12,569 nt of DNA. Origin: Nitrosomonas sp. UBA6494 (lineage in GTDB: Bacteria; Pseudomonadota; Gammaproteobacteria; Burkholderiales; Nitrosomonadaceae). The DNA is taken from assembly GCA_002435335.1 (NCBI GenBank), contig DJMI01000017.1:656-13224 (forward strand), read 5' to 3'. Made by a program: the position numbers and the translations under genes. Below the pieces are notes generated by a model. The model was not told where the DNA came from and did no database searches. It saw nothing but the letters and a program-made list of their open reading frames with translations. Shown here in pieces: positions 7,051 through 12,569 of the stretch; the first letter of the stretch is position 1, and each line of letters starts with the position of its first letter.

Positions 7051-7833
7051 CTATTCAGTTCTCAGAAAATAATGCTGCAAACTTTCAAGCAACCCTTCAT
7101 CGCCGGCAGAGGTTGCTGTGACGATTTTTTCCAATCCCAGTTTTCGGGCTGTTTGAGCAATACGCTCATGAACCGTAAAAACTGGCGTTAACTTGAGTAA
7201 TTGTTGGCCAAGCTTGCCTATTATGTCAAATAAATTATGTAATCCTTCACTGCTGGTTATGATCACGGCGTGAATTTCGCCACAAGACCATGCATTCAGT
7301 ATCGGTTCAATATCGATAGTAGGCATCTTGCGCTGATAGCACTCCGCATATTCAAGCAATGCGCCACGCTGCTTAAGCGTATCACCCAATAGCGGTCTGC
7401 CGCCGTTGCCGCGAAATATCACCACGCGCTTTCCGGTCATGTTTTGTAACTCTATGCATTTGAGCAATCCTTCACTATCCGATTGTTCAGTAGGGATAAG
7501 CACATCATGAATCCCGAATTGCCGCAATGCATCCGCGCTGCCTTTGCCAACTGCGGCTATTTTTAAATGCGATGGCATTGCACGGTGCTGCGTAATCAGA
7601 TGCATCGCTTTGTTAACGGCATTGGGGCTGACAAAGATTGCCCAATCAAACTGATCCAATCGATTAATGAGATCAATCAAGGAATTGGGGTCGCTGATAT
7701 CCGTTATTTCGAGTAACGGCATAAGAATGGGCTTGCCGCCGAAGCAGCGAATTTTGTCCGCAAGAAATCCTGATTGGTGAATAGGCCGTGTAACCAACAC
7801 ATTGATTCCAATTAAAGGCTGATTGATAGACAA
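7051..7833 (-). CDS. hemD: Uroporphyrinogen-III synthase
   Basis: HemD cyclises hydroxymethylbilane to uroporphyrinogen III with inversion of ring D, in the cytoplasm. The family has low sequence conservation, but typical blocks are present: GINVLVTRP near the N-terminus, FDWAIFVSPNAV in the first lobe, AAVGKGSADAL in the linker, VVIFRGNGGRPLLGDTL and AECYQRKMP, then HAVIITSSEGLHNL and a final TATSAGDEGLLESL. I choose a TTG start at 7833, giving 260 residues, the family's usual length. It is 4 nt after the hemC stop and has GGTGG (plus 7841-7845) at 7-nt spacing. The open frame extends upstream to an ATG at 7977, but that would overlap hemC by about 140 bp and add 48 residues unlike HemD. An ATG at 7878 is a less likely alternative. 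Confidence 0.92.
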   Translation of the reverse strand: MSINQPLIGINVLVTRPIHQSGFLADKIRCFGGKPILMPLLEITDISDPNSLIDLINRLDQFDWAIFVSPNAVNKAMHLITQHRAMPSHLKIAAVGKGSADALRQFGIHDVLIPTEQSDSEGLLKCIELQNMTGKRVVIFRGNGGRPLLGDTLKQRGALLEYAECYQRKMPTIDIEPILNAWSCGEIHAVIITSSEGLHNLFDIIGKLGQQLLKLTPVFTVHERIAQTARKLGLEKIVTATSAGDEGLLESLQHYFLRTE

Positions 7834-7837
7834 ACTA

Positions 7838-8791
7838 TTACCACCCTTGCGAAGGAACGAGTGTCGCCAAAATTTCATTAGCGCCTTGTTTGATGAGTTT
7901 CTCAGCGAGTTGTTTACCCATTTCGATACCCGAGGAAGGAGTGCCCTCAAGTGTATCGCTAACAACTCGTTTTCCATCCGGTTGTGCTACAAAACCACGT
8001 AATCGTAGAGAATCATTGATAATTTCCGCAAATGCCCCTAAGGGTACTTGACAGCTGCCCCCTAATATTCGACTGACTGCACGCTCGGCTTCTACGCAGT
8101 AAGCGGTTTCACGGTGATGCAAAGGCTGCAGCATTTCGATCAAATCAGCGCGGTCAGCACGGCATTCGATTCCCAGCGCTCCTTGCCCGACAGCCGGAAG
8201 GCTTTGCTCAGGATTTAAAAGAGCTGTGATGCGATTTGATAATTCAAGTCGCTTCAACCCGGCAGCGGCTAGGATAATTGCTGCATATTGTCCTTCATCG
8301 AGTTTGCGTAACCGGGTTTGCACATTGCCGCGCAATGGTTGTACCTGCAAATGAGGGTAACGTGCGCGTAATTGACTTTCCCGACGCAAGCTGGAAGTTC
8401 CTACGACACTACCTGATGGTAATTCGTCGAGATATTTGAAATGATTGGAAACAAACGCATCACGGGGATCCTCTCGCTCAGTGATGGCAGCCAAAGCGAA
8501 TCCTTCGGGCACATTCATAGGCATATCTTTCATGGAATGGACCGCGATATCTGCCCGGCCGTCTTCCAATGCCTGTTCGAGCTCTTTGATGAAAAGTCCC
8601 TTGCCCCCGATCTTTGACAAAGATTGATCCAAGATCTGATCGCCTCGAGTGGTCATGCCGAGTATGCTGATTTCAGTTTGCGGGTATAATTCAGCTAAGC
8701 GTTTTTGAATGTGCTTGGCTTGCCACATCGCAAGCAAACTTTCCCGTGATGCGATGACAATTTTTCTTGGGATTGGAAATGTATTGTGCAT
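7838..8791 (-). CDS. hemC: Porphobilinogen deaminase (hydroxymethylbilane synthase)
   Basis: HemC polymerises four porphobilinogens into hydroxymethylbilane on a covalent dipyrromethane cofactor, in the cytoplasm. The 317-residue product has the expected landmarks: IVIASRESLLAMWQA (11-25), GGKGLFIKELE (62-72), DIAVHSMKDMP (81-91) with the catalytic aspartate D89, GTSSLRR (131-137), PLRGNVQTRLRKLD (152-165) and the cofactor-attachment loop ILGGSCQVPLGA with C247. The ATG at 8791 fits the family start; the upstream sequence is AT-rich with no strong Shine-Dalgarno sequence. It leads the hemC-hemD-hemY row and is divergent from ppc across 121 bp. The product feeds directly into HemD, encoded 4 nt downstream. 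Confidence 0.97.
   Translation of the reverse strand: MHNTFPIPRKIVIASRESLLAMWQAKHIQKRLAELYPQTEISILGMTTRGDQILDQSLSKIGGKGLFIKELEQALEDGRADIAVHSMKDMPMNVPEGFALAAITEREDPRDAFVSNHFKYLDELPSGSVVGTSSLRRESQLRARYPHLQVQPLRGNVQTRLRKLDEGQYAAIILAAAGLKRLELSNRITALLNPEQSLPAVGQGALGIECRADRADLIEMLQPLHHRETAYCVEAERAVSRILGGSCQVPLGAFAEIINDSLRLRGFVAQPDGKRVVSDTLEGTPSSGIEMGKQLAEKLIKQGANEILATLVPSQGW
7841..7845 (-). promoter_or_regulatory. Ribosome binding site deciding the hemD start
   Basis: The minus-strand GGTGG lies inside the last codons of hemC, 7 nt before the TTG at 7833. It supports a TTG start with translational coupling to hemC termination. Confidence 0.6.
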
Positions 8792-8912
8792 TAATGATAT
8801 AAAATAAAAAACGTAAAAAATTTCTAATATTAATCATTTTATCATGACCAGTATTAACTTGGTTTGTTGCAAGGGGATACTGGATTTATTTTGTATGTAG
8901 GTACGTAAAGCA
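8792..8912. promoter_or_regulatory. Divergent hemC/ppc promoter region
   Basis: This 121-bp AT-rich region separates the two divergent start codons and must hold promoters for both the haem row and ppc. A perfect 7-bp inverted repeat, CCAGTAT (8848-8854) and ATACTGG (8877-8883), with arm centres 29 bp apart, may be an operator. A loose plus-strand candidate is TTGCAA (8867-8872) with an AT-rich hexamer about 17 bp later, but several alternatives are equally good, so I do not call boxes. Confidence 0.5.
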
Positions 8913-11711
8913 ATGAGCGATGCAGTTCCAGAAAAAGGTGAGATAAAAAATAAAATTGTAGATGATAAAGATTTGCCTTTACGCGAAGATATCCGGTTTT
9001 TAGGTCGCATGCTCGGAGACACGCTGCGAGAACAAGCTGGCGATAGTGCTTTTGAGCTGGTGGAAAATATCCGGCAAACCGCGATCCGCTTTCATCGCGA
9101 TCAAGACCAGAATGCAAGACAAGAATTGGGCGTGATGCTTAAGCAATTGAGCGATAAAGATTCTTTGCCTGTAGTACGTGCCTTCAGCTATTTTTCGTTG
9201 CTATCGAATATCGCGGAAGACGTGCACCATAATCGTCGTCGTCGCGCACATCTTCGGGACGGATCTTCTCCTCAAGCAGGCAGTGTCACATTAGCGATCG
9301 AGCATATCTTAGCGAGCAGTTCCGACGCGAGGGCAACGCTTACTGATTTTTTCAAAAAAGCTGTGGTATCTCCCGTGCTGACAGCGCATCCGACAGAAGT
9401 TCAACGAAGGAGCATTTTGGATTGCCAGTTGACGATTGAGCGTTTGCTAAAAGAGCGCGCATTAATTGCGCTCACGCCGAACGAAGAACGTCATAACGAA
9501 GAGAATCTGCGGGCTACCATACAACTGTTGTGGCAAACGCGCATGTTGCGGCCTTCTCGCTTGTCGGTCTACGATGAAATCGAGAATGGTCTGGCTTATT
9601 ACAGTTATACATTTTTGAATGAAATTCCCTACATTTATGCAAAAATCGAGGACTTGCTCGAACGTCGCTTAGTGAATAATGCGCCGGAAGTATCATCATT
9701 TTTGCGCATCGGTAGCTGGATCGGAGGCGATAGGGACGGTAATCCTTTTGTAACCCATGATGTAATGCTCAAAGCGGTGGAACGGCAATCTTCGGTGGCA
9801 TTGGATTACTATCTTGATTGCGTGCTGAAAATCGGACGCTCGATGAGCTTGACCGAACAGTTGGTGCAAGTCAGCGATGAAGTCAGGCAGTTGGCGGCTA
9901 CCGCACCGGATATACCTAACCGATCCGATGAGCCCTATCGGCGCATTTTTGTCAGTATTGCCGCACGTTTGGTAGCTACCGCACAGCAATTAGGTCATCA
10001 CATTACACAATACACACCGTCGGAAACGCAAGCGCCTTATGCTAATAGTGCGGAGTTCTTTCACGAACTGGATGTCATTGTCAATTCTTTGAAACAACAC
10101 AAATCCGCGTGGATAGCGCGAGGTGCTTTGCGTAATCTGCGCCGTGCCGTGGATGTTTTCGGTTTTCATTTGGCACCGTTGGATATGCGACAACATAGCA
10201 AAATCCATGAACAGGTGGTCAGTGAACTGTACGAACATAAAACCGGCAATAAAGGCTATACGCAATTGACTGAGCAGCAGCGAATGGATTGGTTGCTCAA
10301 TACAATCAGTCAACCCTGCCCGATGCTGGAATCGTTCACCGGTTTTTCTGAGTTGGCACAATCGGAGCTGAACATTCTGCAATGTGCTTCCGAAATTCAT
10401 CGCCGTTTTGGTCGCGCTGCGATGACCAATTACATCATTTCGATGACGACCGGCACTGTTAATGTGCTAGAAGTGGCATTTATGTTACAGCAGGTTGGTT
10501 TGTTACAAGCAGGCGAGAATCCGGTGCTGCATCTCAACATCGTTCCGTTGTTCGAAACCATTTCCGATCTTCGCAGTTGCAGTCATATCATCGATCAATT
10601 GTTTTCACTGCCATATTATCGCAAGCTCTTAAAGTCCCGTGGCAATGTGCAAGAAGTCATGCTTGGATATTCCGACAGTAACAAAGACGGCGGATTTATT
10701 ACCTCGAATTGGGAAATCTACAAAGCGGAAATCGAGCTCACCAAAATTTTTGCCAAGCATCAGATCGGATTGCGTTTGTTCCACGGTCGCGGTGGAACCG
10801 TTGGTCGAGGCGGCGGGCCAAGCTACCAAAGTATTTTGGCACAACCGCCAGGCAGTGTTAATGGGCAAATTCGTGTTACCGAACAAGGCGAAGTCATCAG
10901 CAGTAAGTACGCAGAGCCGGAGATCGGTAGGCGTAATTTGGAAACCTTGGCTGCAGCAACAATGGAAGCAACATTGCTGAGCCATGATACGATCGGCGCC
11001 AATGCAAGTCGTTATTATCCTGTGATGGAGCAGCTTGCTTCTGCTTCTTATGCGGCGTACCGGAATTTGGTGTATGAAACACCGGGATTTAAACAATTTT
11101 TTCTTGAATCGACATCGATTCGGGAAATGGCTGGATTGCACATCGGAAGCCGCCCTCCATCACGCAAGAATTCCGACACAATTGAAGATTTGCGTGCAAT
11201 TCCCTGGGTATTTAGTTGGAGTTTAAGCCGAATGATGTTGCCTGGCTGGTATGGTTTCGGTCATGCGGTAGAAGCTTTCCTTGGTCAGTATGGCGAAGGG
11301 GAAAATGGACTAGCGTTGCTGCAAGAAATGTACCGAAAGTGGCCATTCATGCAAACACTGTTATCGAATATGGATATGGTTCTAGCCAAAACGGATATGG
11401 GCATTGCGTCACGGTATGCCGAATTGGTTGAGGATGTTACATTACGTAAGCAGATTTTTGAACGAATTCAGGAAGAACGAGCAAGAAGCGAAAAGTGGTT
11501 GTTTGCCGTGACCGGTCATGCTGAATTGCTAGAAGACAATCCAACGCTAGCTCGCAGCATTCGTAATCGTACCCCCTATATCGATCCGCTCAATCACTTA
11601 CAAGTGGAATTATTGCGCCGCTATCGCTCCGGTGAAGACAGTGAAGAAGTCAAACGCTCGATCCATCTCACCATCAACGGTGTCACAGCTGGATTACGCA
11701 ATAGTGGATAA
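8913..11711 (+). CDS. ppc: Phosphoenolpyruvate carboxylase
   Basis: The enzyme carboxylates phosphoenolpyruvate with bicarbonate to oxaloacetate, replenishing the citric-acid cycle; in an autotroph it supplies C4 precursors. The 932-residue product is a complete bacterial-type enzyme. Catalytic landmarks are VLTAHPTEVQRRS with H159, GSWIGGDRDGNP (267-278), MLGYSDSNKDGG (583-594), FHGRGGTVGRGGGPSY (623-638) and the invariant C-terminal RNxG motif (here RNSG, 929-932), where the terminal Gly is required in characterised enzymes. It is about 50 residues longer than the E. coli enzyme (883), partly through a charged N-terminal leader (MSDAVPEKGEIKNKIVDDKD). The ATG at 8913 has only a weak upstream purine tract. 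It is divergent from hemC and followed 91 bp later by an M16-family gene. Confidence 0.98.
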   Translation: MSDAVPEKGEIKNKIVDDKDLPLREDIRFLGRMLGDTLREQAGDSAFELVENIRQTAIRFHRDQDQNARQELGVMLKQLSDKDSLPVVRAFSYFSLLSNIAEDVHHNRRRRAHLRDGSSPQAGSVTLAIEHILASSSDARATLTDFFKKAVVSPVLTAHPTEVQRRSILDCQLTIERLLKERALIALTPNEERHNEENLRATIQLLWQTRMLRPSRLSVYDEIENGLAYYSYTFLNEIPYIYAKIEDLLERRLVNNAPEVSSFLRIGSWIGGDRDGNPFVTHDVMLKAVERQSSVALDYYLDCVLKIGRSMSLTEQLVQVSDEVRQLAATAPDIPNRSDEPYRRIFVSIAARLVATAQQLGHHITQYTPSETQAPYANSAEFFHELDVIVNSLKQHKSAWIARGALRNLRRAVDVFGFHLAPLDMRQHSKIHEQVVSELYEHKTGNKGYTQLTEQQRMDWLLNTISQPCPMLESFTGFSELAQSELNILQCASEIHRRFGRAAMTNYIISMTTGTVNVLEVAFMLQQVGLLQAGENPVLHLNIVPLFETISDLRSCSHIIDQLFSLPYYRKLLKSRGNVQEVMLGYSDSNKDGGFITSNWEIYKAEIELTKIFAKHQIGLRLFHGRGGTVGRGGGPSYQSILAQPPGSVNGQIRVTEQGEVISSKYAEPEIGRRNLETLAAATMEATLLSHDTIGANASRYYPVMEQLASASYAAYRNLVYETPGFKQFFLESTSIREMAGLHIGSRPPSRKNSDTIEDLRAIPWVFSWSLSRMMLPGWYGFGHAVEAFLGQYGEGENGLALLQEMYRKWPFMQTLLSNMDMVLAKTDMGIASRYAELVEDVTLRKQIFERIQEERARSEKWLFAVTGHAELLEDNPTLARSIRNRTPYIDPLNHLQVELLRRYRSGEDSEEVKRSIHLTINGVTAGLRNSG

Positions 11712-11802
11712 TCGACAATGACCAGCCATAATTAGTCGAACACCGATCGTAAGTGTAGATTGTAAATTGCTGCAGAAGAAGAATATGCTGAAGGAGTCTT
11801 TC
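11712..11802 (+). other. ppc-M16 spacer
   Basis: This 91-bp gap on the plus strand separates ppc from the M16-family gene. A weak TCGAC/GTCGA pairing (arms about 11713 and 11738) has a long loop and no T-run, so no terminator is supported. Apart from the ribosome binding site at 11791-11796 I see nothing definite. Confidence 0.4.
11791..11796 (+). promoter_or_regulatory. Ribosome binding site deciding the M16 gene start
   Basis: AAGGAG lies 6 nt upstream of the GTG at 11803. The in-frame ATG at 11785 would place this strong site inside the coding region and spoil the N-terminal signal peptide, so GTG is preferred. Confidence 0.75.
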
Positions 11803-12569
11803 GTGCTGTTAAAACGTTTTATTATTCCCCTGTGGATGTGCTTTTATTCACAATGGGCATTGGCTTCTCTTCCGATTGAGCATTGGCAAACGACTTCCGG
11901 GGTGCGAGTCTATTTTGTTGAAAGTCATGATTTACCGATACTGGATATCAGCGTTGAATTTGCAGCGGGTAGCGGACAAGATACAGCAAGCCGATCAGGG
12001 TTGGCTAATCTGGTGCAGCATCTGATGAGCCTTGGTGCCGGAGGTCTGACAGAAGATCAAATTGCTATGGGTTTGGCCGATGTCGGTGCACAATTGAAAA
12101 GCAATTTTGACCGAGATCGTGCCGGGGTTTCGTTACGTACTCTTAGCAGTGAAAGTGAACGCAAGCAGGCATTGGATATTTTCGCACGTATCATTCAGCA
12201 ACCGGAATTTGCACAAGATGTAGTACAGCGCGAAAAAGCGCGCGTGATCGCAAGTATCAAGGAAGCAAGTACGAAGCCGGATCAGATCGCCGAACGCACT
12301 TTGATGCAGATGTTGTACGGTAGCCATAGCTACGGATTCAACGAAGATGGTGAGATAGAGACATTAAGCACATTGCAGCGGGACGATTTGGTCAGCTTTT
12401 ATCGCACCTATTATGTGGCAAAAAATGCGGTTGTCACCATCATTGGCGATGTTACCAAACCGGAAGCAGCTGCAATCGCAGAATCGCTGACACAAAAATT
12501 ATCTTCCGAAGCGCGAGACATTCATTTGTCTCCGGTTTCTATACCTGTTGGAGAAATCAAACGGATTGC
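11803..12569 (+). CDS. M16-family peptidase-like protein with degraded zinc motif, exported (3' end cut)
   Basis: 255 codons are visible, about half of a usual 430-460-residue M16B protein. The N-terminus MLLKRFIIPLWMCFYSQW followed by ALA-SLP is a classical Sec signal peptide with a likely cut after residue 21, so the protein should act in the periplasm. The M16 fold is recognisable in IEHWQTTSGVRVYFVESHDL, then SGLANLVQHLMSLGAGGLTE, the RERARV-like helix (here REKARV) and FYRTYYVAKNAVVTIIGDV. The zinc motif HxxEH reads N69-L-V-Q72-H73, and the distal glutamate region (normally VVLEEI) reads V-I-A-S-I (148-152), so zinc ligands and the catalytic Glu are lost. This is typical of the non-catalytic partner in tandem M16 pairs; the active partner may lie beyond the window. 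The start is GTG at 11803 with AAGGAG 6 nt upstream. Confidence 0.88.
   Translation, partial: MLLKRFIIPLWMCFYSQWALASLPIEHWQTTSGVRVYFVESHDLPILDISVEFAAGSGQDTASRSGLANLVQHLMSLGAGGLTEDQIAMGLADVGAQLKSNFDRDRAGVSLRTLSSESERKQALDIFARIIQQPEFAQDVVQREKARVIASIKEASTKPDQIAERTLMQMLYGSHSYGFNEDGEIETLSTLQRDDLVSFYRTYYVAKNAVVTIIGDVTKPEAAAIAESLTQKLSSEARDIHLSPVSIPVGEIKRI

Noticed and set aside
7834..7977. 48-residue N-terminal extension of HemD
   Set aside because: It overlaps the conserved end of hemC in another frame, makes HemD overlong, and ignores the well-placed ribosome binding site before the TTG.
10629..11141. 170-codon open frame on the minus strand inside ppc
   Set aside because: It is antisense to the most conserved catalytic part of ppc, has no family resemblance and no ribosome binding site; it is a coding shadow.

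Overview
The window looks like a piece of betaproteobacterial core chromosome, most likely from a Nitrosomonas-type (Nitrosomonadaceae) organism. The reasons are the moderate, roughly mid-40s GC content judged by eye, the linkage pilC-pilD-coaE-zapD, and a hemC-hemD-hemY cluster divergent from a long, bacterial-type ppc. The genus is inferred from recalled protein character and gene order, not from a search. I see no phage, transposase, CRISPR array, tRNA or rRNA.

Layout. Positions 1-3474 are all on the minus strand and read pilC, pilD, coaE, zapD (zapD runs off the left edge). They encode the type IV pilus inner-membrane platform, the prepilin peptidase, the last enzyme of CoA synthesis and an FtsZ-bundling protein. 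pilB, which often precedes pilC, is not adjacent. Upstream, after a 156-bp spacer, lies a minus-strand SDR-type NAD(P) epimerase-like gene (3631-4539). It diverges, with only about 31 bp between start codons, from a plus-strand 2Fe-2S/FAD/NAD reductase (4571-5626).

The reductase converges with hemY (5760-6935, minus). The 133-bp space between them is an imperfect inverted repeat of about 149 bp whose arms reach into both genes and contain both stop codons. It resembles a small fold-back or MITE-like element, or a bidirectional terminator, and is the most unusual structure in the window. hemY, hemD and hemC form the minus-strand tetrapyrrole cluster (5760-8791): hemC makes hydroxymethylbilane, hemD closes it to uroporphyrinogen III, and hemY is a membrane TPR protein of the haem pathway. 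The usual hemX between hemD and hemY is absent.

A 121-bp AT-rich divergent region separates hemC from ppc (8913-11711, plus), a complete phosphoenolpyruvate carboxylase for anaplerotic CO2 fixation. A signal-peptide-bearing M16 peptidase-family protein follows (11803 to the right edge). Its zinc-binding motif is degraded, so it is probably the non-catalytic member of an M16 pair.

Several genes use non-ATG starts (zapD GTG, hemD TTG, M16 GTG), so ATG-only gene finding mis-starts or misses them. No gene-free stretch exceeds 300 bases. Most of the window is ordinary housekeeping; I did not find a convincing new multi-gene system.
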